64,000 nt of DNA. Origin: Whitmania pigra. Its lineage: Eukaryota > Annelida > Clitellata > Hirudinida > Haemopidae. Positions 38,094 to 50,596 of this stretch are shown one piece after another. A program made the translations under genes and the position numbers. Every line of letters starts with the position of its first letter. The first letter of the stretch is position 1. Under the pieces are notes generated by a model. That model did not search any database and had not been told where the DNA came from. It was given only the letters and a program-made list of their open reading frames with translations. The stretch lies in the NCBI GenBank assembly GCA_021613335.1, contig JAJTWR010000311.1, positions 1,167,501 through 1,231,500 of the forward strand, in the 5' to 3' direction.

Positions 38094-41000
38094 CTAAAGA
38101 CAATCAACGTCTAAAACAGATTCATCAAATTCATCTTTGTCTTCACCTGGTATAATGTTAATTGTGACAACCTGTGGAAATAAATTAATTAAGTTATCAC
38201 TATTCACACGGTATCTGTATTTGCTCCACTAGTTATTTTAAAAGTCATTACTATGTTAGTTGCAAAGTTATAAATTACCAAAATAATGTCAACATCAAAA
38301 GAATATTGCCAAATTGCCACAAAAGCCTACCTTAACATATTTCTCTCCAGGTATCCCTGTTGTTTTTACCACCTGGACATTACCACTCCATGGCAATGCC
38401 ACACCCATATTCCTGATGTGAGGATGACAAAGCACCACTATCTTCATCTCAGATCTGCATTTGTGTAAAGAAATGAAGTAAGCTATACAGAACATCATTG
38501 AAAGTTTCATAAAACACTAATCACACAATGATGCAAGATTCCAAAATGACTCTAATCCCATTACTTAAATAAAAAAATTTTTAAAACTTTTAATAAGCTC
38601 GTGAAAGACATTTGGACATGCAGAAGATTTTAAAACGAATACGGTTGCACACAGCACGATGTTAACCTACCCTGGAGGTATATCCCCAAAAAGAGATGAA
38701 AAGCTCAGAAATTCAGGGACCATTTCAATTCTAAAGCTGAAAGAAATAGGCAAACATTATTAGGAACGTAATTAACTTATAGTTATTCAAGTAAACTGTT
38801 AGATAGGAATATTCTTCTAATCAGAAATATATTTGATAGATTAAAAAAAAAACAAATTGAAATATTAATGAAATATTTGACTGCAGGACTAAAGTAATTA
38901 AATTTAAATTATATTAAATACATAAATGAATGTTGCAACAAAACGCTCTTGTAATTATTATTATTGTCTAATTAATAGTTTGGAAGGATGAGGCACAAAA
39001 TCAAACAACAAACTTCATGGTTTCGTTGCTGCAATTGATTATCAAGAAATTTCTTCTTTCTGTAAGGAATGCGATGATTAGGTTCAATTCATCTTATGAT
39101 GAAAACATAAATACTATCTCCTACTATCCATTAAAGGTCAACATTATAAAACATAAAAATTTAAACATACCAAAACATATAATGCAATAATTAAGCAAAT
39201 GCCATAACATAATGCCATGCAATGCAATACTATGGCTTAAGGGCTGGATCTCACTGTTGCATGCAGCACCAATGGCTACAGTTGAAATGTGTCATTTTCT
39301 CAACCCACATCACAGTGGAGCACTATATAAATGGTAGTATGATTAAAACTCCAGCTCGGACACATGAGGCATTTAAAAGATCATTAAATACAAATAACAG
39401 ATGCAGATGCATGAAATTTAGATTTAGATTTGTAATCATAAAAGACAGCAGCTTCAACATCACATTTAACAATAAAAGATCTCACCCGAAGTATCAGGAT
39501 CAATATCAAGAGACCTCGGCTTCAAGGTCCAGCTCTTTTTGCCACCGGTGAGGTTGGCTCTGGCAAGTGATGCATTTGATGGGACCGTGCGATGTTGCGC
39601 ACTAACTTGAGAATGAGGGCCTCTTATTGGTGGAGAATTGAAACCCATGCTAAGAGAATAATTAAAAACTAAGTGACTATGCATACATGGAAGGATTAAA
39701 TGATGTTTAAGACATGATATGCTTATGTCTTAATTCCCAAGTGATGTGCTACTCACACATTTCTTTTGAAATCACTAAATCATTACAGTATGTAGTATCA
39801 TAAATTCTAAGAAAACAAGTCTCATTCTAAAAGATGCTGATTAAATTAATAGAAGCAATAAACTTTTAGATAACCATCATTATCAAAATCATTCAAACCA
39901 GAAAACATAAATAAACGTTCACTGACTTGCTAGGTTGGACACTCAAGCCTCTATGTTGTTCCGGAGTGCAGTTTCTCGTCAAAGTCTGGATCATTTGCTG
40001 TCTGTCCTCTGGCGTGATGCGCACATCTTGAAGGCTATGCAAAAGCTCTGCTGGAATGACAGACCGAATTGCCGTCATTAAGGAGTTGATCCCATCAGAG
40101 TTAGGTTGTGGATCTTGCAACTGCTGCAGCATCTGGGAAGAAACGCGCGGAGTTGGGTTGCGTCGAGAACCTGAAGGCGAGCTGTTTCGGGCTTCGTCCG
40201 GTTCGGTGGCAGTGTCATCGATGGTGATGTTGCTGCTGTGGCCTTGATCGATGAGGATCAGGGAGACTTTATTGATGGAAGAGAAAAACTGGTCGCCATT
40301 GACGAGACCCACCGACTCTTGCTTCTCCTCTGCCGTGAGAGGCTCCTCATTTGCAAATTCTCCTGAGAAATCAACTCCCACGGTGTTTGAAGATCTTCCC
40401 AAAAATCTTCCATGAAGCTGTCTATTGATCTCATCCCCGTAATGAAATTTCACAAGTCCAACGAAAGAATCGAATGTTTGCGATCGTGGCATCATTATCA
40501 CCACTTTCTGGCTCCCATTTTCTCTGATACAAAAACCGTTTGGAGAAATTGAAGCGGATGTATTGGTGACAGCTCGACTTCCCTCCTTATCTTCGAACAT
40601 GACGGCCTTCACAAAGCAAGTCCTCCTGCCCTCATTGACTAACACAACTTCAGCAAAGTACAAATCGTCGACTTCTTCTGCAGCCGCAATGTACTGTCCC
40701 ATCGGACCCAAGTCTGCACCACGAAGGACTAGACTGCTCTCGCCCCAGTACCCGAACATCGGGATCTTGAACTTGCTCGGACCGTCTGCATCGAACAACA
40801 TCAACTTGGCCGAATAGAATCGGGGCTCCGTGGCTTCAAATTGCAGCCCGACTTTGAAATCGCCGCCGGGTTTTATGACAATTATTCTGCTCCTTATGGT
40901 TTCAATTCTTCTCTCGAAAGAGGTAATCATCTTAAACTGCATGGCTCCTCTTACTTCAAGACGAATTCTTAGCATGTGATCACCTCTGTTACACAATGTA

Positions 41001-44000
41001 ACAGTTTGAATGCCTCTGGAAACTTTAGCTTGAGCAGCCGACCAAAAAACCGTCCAGTGGGTGGTCATGAGCATCATCCTGGTCTTGAGGGGGTCCTCGA
41101 CGATCTCCCCCGACACGAGAATTTCGAAAGAGATGCCGCTCGGACGCACCTTCAGAGTGAGGCGATCCTCCAACCTCATGCCCTTCTGAAGTCCGGTAGC
41201 ACTGAAAGCAATGCTAACCTCCACCCTTCCATTTGGCTCAACCATGACGTGAGACGGATGGACGCTAAACAAGCTCGATTTTGTCTTCATCTCCAAATGG
41301 ACGTTGGCAATTATGGAGCCAGAGTTGGTGAGGGCAAGCAGTTCAGAGGGGTTGCTTTCCCCTTGGGTATTTTTTACGCAGATCACCTTGATTTATAAAT
41401 AAACAATAATGCAACATTTCAAAACTTTTGCAATAAACATTAGCTATAAATTTATGTGCCCAATAAAATGTCATAAAGTAAATTCGAACGATAGATTACA
41501 ACTAAAAGTTAGTTACCTCTTATTCTATAAATATATTGGATATCAATCAATCATACAACTAAAATTAATTAAAAATAAACAAAACAGGTAATAGACAAAG
41601 TAGACAAACCTCTTTGTTGACTCTAAGCTTGATAGAACCCACTTCTGCCAAGAGAGGTATGCACGCAACAGGAAGGTGTATGCTTGATTTGGGGACTTCA
41701 ACTTTCAGCCATCCTGCCATGTTCATGGCTGTTGTGAGAGGATATTCTGGAAAGCATTTAGAGACATCATCGTGAGATACATATTTATGGGATACATCCC
41801 ATTGATTTACATCATGACATTATTAATGGTTGTAAACATTGTCTTAATCTGGTTTTAAAATATATTTTCTTGGCTTCAGATGTGAACACTTGATTACAGT
41901 TATTCTATGAGCAACAAGCACAACAAGAGCCTCAAATGAAATAAAATGTATAAACATTAACAATAATGCAGTAATTATTAATAAAACAGAACACTTTCAT
42001 TGAAAGGGAAGGTCAAAGGGCAAAATGACCAATGAATCTAACCTCCTTCTGGAGCCCTGAACAAGAGTGTCACTTTCTTTTCATTGGACGGCTCGGCATC
42101 GATCAAAGTGTCGCTGATGTCGCGGACCTGCGAGTCGGGCGACAGAGGAACGTCTTGGGCTGGGTGGAGTTTGGTTGTAACGTTGTGAGAAACTTTCAAG
42201 TCAGCATCCGTTTGTTCCCCCAGAAAAGCAGCAAACCAAAAAGGATTTTCTTTCGACTGTTTCGAGAAGAATTATTTCAATTACAAAAAAGGCTAACAGG
42301 AGCACCAACAACAACTAATGAGTTAGAATAGAATTTGTTTATTAATAATTTATAAATATTATCACAACTGCCGTAACAACCCACCAAAGAAGAGGTGAAC
42401 AAGTGGACCGGGACCAGGGATTTACCCTTATTTTTAATCGAAATGGTGATGGTCTTGTAAGAGCCCCATGGCACTGCCTCAAAGTCTAGCTCAGTGATGG
42501 GAGCAGCTGAGCCCACACATGTGATCTAAAACGTGATGTTACGTGGCTCAACAACATGCTTTACTACAAATCTTCATTTTAATCTCAAGGTTGTTACAAA
42601 ACTTTAAATTTAAAAAAAAATGCCATACAAATAATAACTACGTCACCAAGAACTCAATGTTCTGACCTCTACTCGTGGGTGCTCGGAAATGGCAGAAAAT
42701 GAGCAGAAGGAACAGACATTTCCGCTCCCAGGCGAGATAATATCGAGAATCAACTCACATTTATGGACGCCTACTACGGTAGGGGCAAATGTAATCTGTA
42801 AAATGTCAACAATTTCCATGATGCTTGGAAAATATTTTCAATTTTTAAAAAGTTTGATCATCCAGTGACAATATTCTGCTACAGAGTGAATTATGTTAAC
42901 ACTAAAACAATGTTGAGCAACAAGATTTACATTTTCGATGCAACAACCTGAAACCATTTAGCAACAAAATCAATCACCTTTAAGCTTTTGCACTCATTTG
43001 CACGAAGATGAAACTTTCTCTTGACTTGGATAACACCAGGATCACCAATCATCCCATCAACCTTAATGTCTGAAACTGAAGTTTCAACTTGGACCGAGAT
43101 TGGATTGGGATTCTTCATAACAATTCCGGTTTCTCTGACCAGCCCAACACAGCACACTTCTGCCATGTTGTATGATGATTCAATAATGACTGGCTTCAGT
43201 TTAAGATCTGGTGAACAAGGAATGAGATATTTCAATGAAGACAATTATATCTCTGATTCAACATAAACAAGAATTTTAGTGTTTACATTAGTTCTGCAAA
43301 AGTTGAAAAAGTACTGTGTTTTTTTTAGATATTTGTATATTGGTTTATGTTATGTCTCAACAATTGACTCAGATTTCTTCTCTCATGCAACGTTGAAGCA
43401 ATAGTTACGACGCAACGAGTTTACAGGTATTCACAAATTTAACCATAAGTTCACCAGAAATTGTTCGAACCTTTTGTTGTCGACATCTTTGCAACGGAAC
43501 TTGTGGTAGAAGACCTGCTGGGACTCGAATCACGTGATGTCAGTGCAGAGGTTGGCCTACTTTCCCAACCCCTGTTGGACTGGAGACCAAAATTCTGGAA
43601 GGCCAACTGATCATGGAGAGTCGTGTCGAGAGTTTCATTGATGCTCCTGAGGGGAATCATGACGTCCGTAGAAGAAGACACCGACGGATGTCGTTTAGAA
43701 GATGTCACAGATTTAAACATCGATCTGTCTTCGGTATCAGCTGAAGCATTTGTTTTTGGCAAAACAAAGTTGGACATTTTGATTCTCTGCCCTGTGGAAT
43801 GATGGACTGGCATTGATGGGAATAAGTTGCCATCGTTTAAATTTGCAGCTACATCCTCCGAATCATTTTTCCAACTCTTTGGTCTGGCCCCTGCAAATGG
43901 AGCCTGCGATGAAGAACTGCTGCCAGTGCTGCTTGTCGAACTTTCTCTTTCAATGGATTGTCCAAAAGACAGCTTGCCCATGTCGAGCTTACGAAAAGTG

Positions 44001-47000
44001 GCCGTGCTTCCGACGGACGTCCCTCCTTTTTCGACTTCTTTTTTTGCGGATCTCGATAAGTGAGGTTGAATGTTCGATCGAGACTGAGTCATCGTGGGAG
44101 AATACAGGTTTTGATTGTTATTCTCTGAAAACCTACTATAAGACTCATCTTCATCAGCCTTGAAATACATGGATGGGATCCTGCTTTCATTACTTATACT
44201 TGCAGATGACATCCTACCACATGCTGAGGACTGGCACGATGTATCGAGCACATTCTGTACACTCTGAGGAATTTTGGGCAAGGTCAAATATTTGTTGAAG
44301 TCGTCGCCTGTCGGCTTCTTCCGATTGGTCGATATTTTAGGCACTTCAGGAACTTTAAAACCTTGACTTTCACAACTAGTTGGTCCAGCTACAATATTAG
44401 ATTTGTCCAGTTTACTGGTGTCATTTTTGGGATGTTGGACATCTTCTATGTCTTTAAATACTTGATTAGATGGTTCATTGAGAGGATTTAAACTGTCTTT
44501 CCTGATTGTGTGGACAGCCCTAATATCTTCCTTCCATTTGGCGTTCGAGCATCGAAGGATCAGCTCTGAGAGGTTACTTGAGCTTCCCTGACTTGCTTTG
44601 TTCATCTTCTCAACAAATTTTGACATGTCGAGGAGAGACGAAGGTTCGCAAAACGAAGCAACGGGCTCGATGCGACTGTCGGCGAGAGAATTTCTGACGT
44701 CTTCGTCGCTGGAACTTTTCTTGTCAAATGTCAATCCTGTGCTTTGCACAAACTGACCTTTAGCCGAACCGCACATTGGAATAGAAGAAAAGGCAGACTG
44801 CTGACTGAAAGTAAGCCTGTCATCGACGAGCTTCAGGGAATCGTGGCTTTCCAGAAGTTGTTTCAAGGTCAAAGTTGATATGGGATGGTACGAACCTTCC
44901 GTGTCCCTAGATGCATCACTAGTCTCGGGCAGATCAGACAATTTCGGAGTTTTGAACTGGCCAGAAGAAACAAGATCAGATGCGGACAGTGTTTCATTGC
45001 ACACTGGGTAACCTGAACAGAATTGTTTGAAAGAAATTATGAAAACATTCATTTTAAAAACACCATAGCTCTTTTGTTAATTACAATTATTTATGTAATT
45101 ATTGACACTTTACAACACAATGCAACCCTCTGAGCAAAAAAATCCATCTTTTTGTTAATTCACAATATTTCAAAAAAAAAATAAAATAAAATAATAATAA
45201 GCATATTCCTAAAAAGTGAATGACAATAAGAGCAAATGTAGACAGCACTCACTCTCATCCAAATACCCCCGATCAGATGGCCGCCTGCAAAGGGCTCTTG
45301 GTTTCCTGTCAGTTGGAGGACTTTCCACTTTGTGAGAAAATATGACAGGCTGACAGAAAGAGCATTAATGATGTTATTACTTGATAAGTGATCGATACAT
45401 ATGCTTGTTTTTATTTATGCATTTTTAATGAAACAATTTTTTGTGATAATAAGGCCCTTTAAAAATAAATCGAACCATGGAGCAGCGACTTAAATTTTCA
45501 ATAAATTTGGTGTTTTAGAGAAACAAATTGCAGACTTATAAACAATGACACGCACGAAAAATTGCACTGCCGATCGCTTAAAAGAAGATAGTCCGAGCAA
45601 GCCGGTCACGACTCACCCGGCTCTGGGCCAGTCTACCCTCGAGAAAGCCCATATCTTCTGAACGCAAGCTGAGGAACGTTCCGATGGAGATCCTTTTGTG
45701 AAAGCCTTCGCGTTCCTCTTCTTCCGTTTCAAGTTGGTTCGTTACCAACCAACCCTCCTCTGGCATGCCATTCATCTTGGCAAGATTCTTCAGCTCCTCC
45801 TAGGTGATTATTAGTTCGGGAGTGATTGAATGAGCAAACGAGTGATCATGGATTGAATAGCAGATCAAATGAATTGACCAACCTCTGTAACTTCTTCTTC
45901 GTTGTAACATTCTTCTTCTGCTTCCAGCATTTTCAAACATTCAGCTGCAATGAGGCAGAAAGTAAAATGTTAATACTTTAATGACAGCAATCGCTTTCAC
46001 CGATCAAAAATAGTGATACGTGGTCTGATTAAACATAACAAATGTAAATAACTCGGTGGTGTAACTAAGGACAACTTAATTTATAATATAACTTTCCATG
46101 TTAATTGCAAATCAAAAATATCTCTGGTGAAGTTTGATTGAGAATCAATTAAGGGTTGGAACTCACAAGCAGGTTTGAATTCATTTTCTTGGAGACCAGG
46201 AATGAGGTCTGTTATGCTAACCGACTCCTCCCCTTCAAGAACCGAATTGGCCATCAGTTTAAGGGGTTTACTAAATGCCAAGTCCGTGACCCAAGTGCCA
46301 TCGTGGTCTTCGTACACGAGATTTGGTTCCTCCGTAATGCCTGGTTGGTTGACAACTACGTTTCATTTCAAATGGAAAACGTTTCCACTAGAAGAATGAT
46401 TTTGTTTTACGAGTGTTTGATTGTGTGGCTGTGACCAATTTATTTAAGTTGTTAGCTATAATTTCTTTTCAATAAATGATATTTTGAACAAGAACTCATT
46501 TAACTTCGATGCTAAATCTGATTAATGAAATTAATAAATTGGTGAATATGGTTAGCATGAGGTTAAACAAATAAGGCTTTCAAGAAATAAATTGAACAAA
46601 AACTTTATAAAATGTATTTATGATCACAAAGTTAGAAAATTACAAAATATTCACATGTTCTGAGATTCCAATCTAGGTAATAAAAAGAAAAAATGGTTAC
46701 TTCAGCATGCAATTCATTTCGAATAACGTTTGACATAATGTTAAAAAAAAATCCATAAAGGAATATTTTAAGGGTTGAAGGAAAATCAGGAAGGTCATTT
46801 CAGCTTTTACAAAGAGGGTAAACTCTTGCACAACATAAAGAGACAATATTTCTTGCTTCTAGTCTAAAGTCTATTTCCATTGCCCCCAAATTACGTCTAA
46901 TGTTTACTCTGGAGTTTGTTGGTAATCACTAACACATAATTCAAACAATTCTAAACAAATAGAATTACCTTCTCCTGTAAATCTGTCACAAGAATTAAAA

Positions 47001-47303
47001 TCGAAAGAATATTGAGTATCCCTTTGTCCAAGCTTGGCTGAAATACCTCCACCATCATCCAAAGCTGGTTTTGCAATAGAAGTACTGTCTCCTTTGCAAT
47101 GGGACTTTTCGTCTGATACTTCTGCGAATAAAGTAAGCTTGAAGTACTTGTTAATGTTTTTAATTTATAAGATTCAAATTCTACAAGTACAACAAAGTTT
47201 GTTTTAACTTCAAATATACTTTAGTATTGGTAAAACATCAATCAATTTTCAACTTAAAAGTACCTCCTGGCTTCGGTGTTTTCTGCAATCTGTCTCCTCC
47301 CAT
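38094..47303 (-). CDS. CEP192: Centrosomal protein CEP192 / SPD-2 homologue
   Basis: Eighteen exons, 5' to 3': 47264-47303, 46969-47121, 46167-46340, 45883-45944, 45617-45799, 45253-45349, 43471-45012, 42978-43207, 42667-42795, 42385-42525, 42043-42256, 41610-41746, 39927-41386, 39486-39649, 39014-39059, 38671-38736, 38331-38454, 38094-38171; exactly 1,680 codons. CEP192 is the centriole and pericentriolar scaffold that recruits PLK4, Aurora A and PLK1. Recognisable blocks: VYEDHDGTWVTDLAF and ISIGTFLSLRSEDMGFLEG near the N-terminus; a long Ser-rich disordered exon; then the SPD-2/ASH immunoglobulin-like repeats, with LKLKPVIIESSYNMAEVCC, DFEAVPWGSYKTITISIKN and MFGYWGESSLVLRGADLGP. Compared with human it lacks much of the long N-terminus and the last C-terminal repeats. 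The 46-base exon is short but needed to keep phase. Confidence 0.93.
46787..46902. repeat. Degenerate copy of the CAGGGACG MITE
   Basis: Lies in a CEP192 intron. It shares the body of the repeat at 53296-53418 in order (CATTTCAGCTTTT, AAAGAGGGTAAACTCTTGCA, TTTCTTGC, CCCCCAAATTACGTC), with the outer ends decayed. The similarity in word order shows a common origin. Confidence 0.65.
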
Positions 47304-47940
47304 TTATATCAGATAAAGAATTTGCAGATTAAAACAAGGTCTTAAAAATTCGGAATACTTTCTTTCGCGGCTAACAATATAATATTGTTTACGTTTAGAA
47401 ATTTGACTGAACCCGCCAGAAGGTGAATGATACTACTGACTTTATGGTTTTTATATTTGAATTTTACTCAAACTTTGTAATTAAAAGATCATTTTAAAAT
47501 TAAAAACATATTAACTAAGCGTTAGCGTAGTTAGTTATATGTAAATAAAATCAAAGTCATTTGTTCTCTTAACATTCCTAATGGTTTAAGAAGTTTCAAG
47601 CTCCGAATATACAGGGTTGCCCAAAAGTAGGGTTATAGTAAATACTTATACATTTTATATTTAGTAGACATCTAGATATTTATTTACATACATTATATTT
47701 ACATATTAGACATATTAGATGCAGTGCAGGGCCCGGGCCCAGGGTCACCCACCAAGAGGGGGACTCCCACTAATATAGACTTTCGATCAAATTTATAAAA
47801 AATGTGTAGTATGATATGTTTTCAAATTCAGTAGTCTTTGATTAATGCGTCCATTGAAGAGTTAGCTTTCAATTTGGCATATGGTTTACCGTATCGATTA
47901 ACGTATTACATATGCGAACCACACATCAAAGAGAATCACC
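47304..47940. other. CEP192 upstream region with transposon-end scraps
   Basis: Contains the CEP192 5' flank. At 47606 the word ACAGGGTTGCCCAAAAGTAG resembles a mariner-type terminal repeat, and at 47719-47745 the word CAGTGCAGGGCCCGGGCCC resembles a hAT-type terminus. No matching second end was found for either, so both are listed only as likely scraps. Confidence 0.35.
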
Positions 47941-47948
47941 TTCCGGGG

Positions 47949-49173
47949 TAGACCCCCTAGCCGAATTTATTTTAAACTATGGCTGGCTGAGCAAAAATCT
48001 GGCTGATATCCGGCTTAGCCGAATTCACGTGATTATTAAAAATTCCGGCTGAAAATAGGAATAATTCGGCCAAAATGTGGCTGAGTTTTAAAAAATGAAC
48101 AAAACAAGTTTATCAACTAAGGGTTTTTTCAGTAACATTAATAATAAAAAACTATTGCACTATAATGTCAAAATTGTCATGAATAAATGTCACACGGTGC
48201 AATCTTTCTGCAGACAAACTAGATCGCTTGCTGTTAGCAACCAGGCCAGTAGTCGAAAACATGCATTCCACTGGAACTGCTATGGCTGATGCTGGTAATT
48301 GCAAATTGGCCAATTGTGATAAAAGTGGGAAAGAAACCACTGCTTTCTTCCAAAATGTCAATACTTCCTTGCCATTATCACAGCTCTTTGATGTCAAGTA
48401 GCTTGCGACTTCTACTGCTACCTGCGATACAGAATATTAACAGCAATTTTTACATTTTAACACACAAATAATTATTTGATAATAATTTATGGCAAGTGCA
48501 TTTTTATTATGTTTATATATTTTATATATAATATTTTTCATATTCTTGCTCAAATACTATTAACAAGATTTCTATACTAACCAAAGAATTCAAATCATTC
48601 CCTTGGTGAGTACTTTGTGACATCTCTGAACAAAATTCGTTTAATAGCTCCAATCTTAGTCGTCTCTTCTTTTCTTCAGGCCCCTCATTCTCGCTGTTAT
48701 GTGTATTTGCTTCTCTTGTTTGTCTCATTGTTTCAGGAACAGTAATAAAATTTCTCTCAACTGCACCTTTAATGGCATTTTCAAGTATAATAGTTGCATC
48801 TGTTCTGGGTATGAGAATCTTAGTTTGAGGGTCTAGTAATTGATGAAGCTTGATTTGTTCCGATTCGGGAAATCTATGGTCTACCTTTGCCAAAACTGTT
48901 GATTTAATTGCTTTAATCTTGGGATCATCTGTTGGTGAGGCAATACATAGCTTTTTTATTTTCATTTTCATCATTGGAACTACAGACAATGTAGGCTGCG
49001 AACAAATTTGTAAATTAAATTTGAATTTATTTGGCGCTGTGAAATAATTCGGCGGCTGGATCGATTCGCACTTTATGGCGGCGATTTAGGCTAGCCGAAA
49101 AAGTTTCGGCGGATTTTTGGCGTAATTGAAATGTTCGGCGGATTTGGCTAAATGGCGGCGGCTAGGAAGTCTA
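47949..49173 (-). mobile_element. hAT transposon derivative with 8-bp target-site duplication
   Basis: TTCCGGGG occurs exactly at 47941-47948 and again at 49174-49181. Between them, the left end begins TAGACCCCCTAGCCG and the right end, inverted, begins TAGACTTCCTAGCCG. An 8-bp duplication with short terminal inverted repeats is the hallmark of hAT elements. The 1,225-bp interior encodes, on the minus strand, a two-exon C-terminal transposase piece. GGC-rich subterminal words (CGGCGG, GGCTGG) repeat near both ends, as expected of transposase-binding sites. Confidence 0.88.
48152..48974 (-). CDS. hAT transposase C-terminal fragment, two exons
   Basis: Exons 48582-48974 and 48152-48421 join in frame through a GTTAGT donor and a CGCAG acceptor, giving about 220 residues with no internal stop. 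The first part has KVDHRFPESEQIKLHQLLDP, typical of BED-type hAT transposases; the second has SFPLLSQLANLQLPASAIAV, FSTTG and KRSSLSAERLHRVTFIHDN, the hAT dimerisation domain. The BED finger and most of the catalytic RNase H fold are missing, so it cannot transpose by itself. ATG at 48974 is the first plausible start. Confidence 0.75.
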
Positions 49174-49690
49174 TTCCGGGGCCCTCATCAAGTCACGCCT
49201 GTTCCTCAGATCATCCAGTAATTTCTTTTGATAATATGAGCCTATAAGGAACTACTCTGAGACCAAAGCATATTGTTCGTGCATTCTGCTTCCATACACT
49301 CGCTGGAGCTACGTTCACTCGCAATTGTTATATTGAAGAACTTCGGTTCGGAAGCATCTCGGTGGGTTTGATTAGCATTTCTTTTTTCTTTCAATAGTTA
49401 TTTGTTTTACTTATCTAAGTAGTTGTCTAAATAATCATTCTGAACAAGTTGTTGGGACAACAATTTGCCTAGCACTTCCAAGACTGATTGGATAGCCTGG
49501 TTTGACAAAACGAGGGGTTGTCTCACTCTTTAATAGTCGTTTTACAGCCTGCTAACGGATTATTAACGGTAGGCAAAAACAGTTGCTATGCCACTGGAAG
49601 AACCTGACATATATTATACCAGATATTAGTATGCCTGGCATATTATTAAGCATTTCAATAAAAATCTGTTTTATCTATAGGGTGGTCGGC

Positions 49691-50125
49691 AAGTAACTCC
49701 TATTTTGCTCCTATAATGCTTATAAGTTTGTAATTCATTTGAGATTCGGTATAATTATAGAAATGTTCAATGTTACTGCGAATAATGCCTCTGAATTGTA
49801 CAGTTATATGCATTTTTGTTACATTTGATCTGTTGACGGAGTGTGATGGACTTGAGCACTTCAAACTCGCGCGGGCACAGGTGACAACTTTTCTGTTTTC
49901 TTCACTTTAGCTGATCTTTCATTTACTGTTTCAATTTCTCCAGAGTTTAGCTCGAAAAGTTGAATTGCATCCATGATCGGTTTTCTAAATTGGGCTATGT
50001 TGACCAAACGTCTTCTAATCAATGGCTGGGCGATAGACTCTCCTAGACTTACGCTAAACAGGCGTCGACGCATCATTTGAGCATCACTTGTTCCAATCGG
50101 GAGTTATTGCACATATTCACAAGGC
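49691..50125. mobile_element. Small transposon remnant, possibly piggyBac-like
   Basis: A minus-strand frame at 49861-50076 (VSLGESIAQPLIRRRL near its start) resembles the C-terminal region of piggyBac-type transposases, though weakly. It is bounded by GCAAGTAACTCCTATTTT (49691) and, inverted, GCAATAACTCCCGATT (about 50093-50111), which look like a decayed inverted pair. Assignment to a superfamily is tentative. Confidence 0.3.
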
Positions 50126-50149
50126 AATCGATATCTCTAAAATGAACAA

Positions 50150-50205
50150 ATTCATGCCTTTATTTGTTCCTTTTCAGTGTCATTAAGCCTCCTTCCAGAA
50201 CACAT
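50150..50205 (-). pseudogene. Second Tc1-like transposase N-terminal scrap
   Basis: From ATG at 50205 the minus strand reads MCSGRRLNDTEKEQIKA and stops, matching the start of the Tc1-like transposase at 31812 (MGSGKSLNDIE..QIK). The flanking sequence downstream of the start codon is also similar (CATCTATAATAA on the plus strand at both loci). It is a truncated copy of the same family. Confidence 0.6.
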
Positions 50206-50596
50206 CTATAATAACCGCCAATTAACTGTGCTCTTATCACTTAAACAATTCATGGACACGAGTGGACCATACGTGGAGCGTCTTGTTTGTTTGTTTATTT
50301 GATTATAGTCCTTTGCATAACAGAGATGATTCGGACGGAGCCTCTTGTTATAATAACCCGCTTTTATATCTTGCGATTAAAAACATTTTCTAGGTAAGAT
50401 GAGAAGCCTGACCCGATAAACATCAAAAGTACTAGTGACGCTCACATCGTTAAATTAACAATATTTTTTAAAATCTCTTAAGAAATAAAATAAAAAGCAG
50501 AGTGAAAACAAGTAACTGGTGGTCACATTTCTGGAGACTTAAAAAATTCAGTGAAAGAATCCATTTTCAATAGAAACTGCAATAGAAATTGAAAGT

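Noticed and set aside
43813..44163. Plus-strand frames opposite the large CEP192 exon
   Set aside because: They are antisense shadows of a 1.5-kb coding exon whose phase is fixed by its neighbours.
47606..47625. Mariner-type terminal repeat ACAGGGTTGCCCAAAAGTAG as evidence for a complete element
   Set aside because: No second end or transposase could be matched to it, so only a possible scrap is noted.
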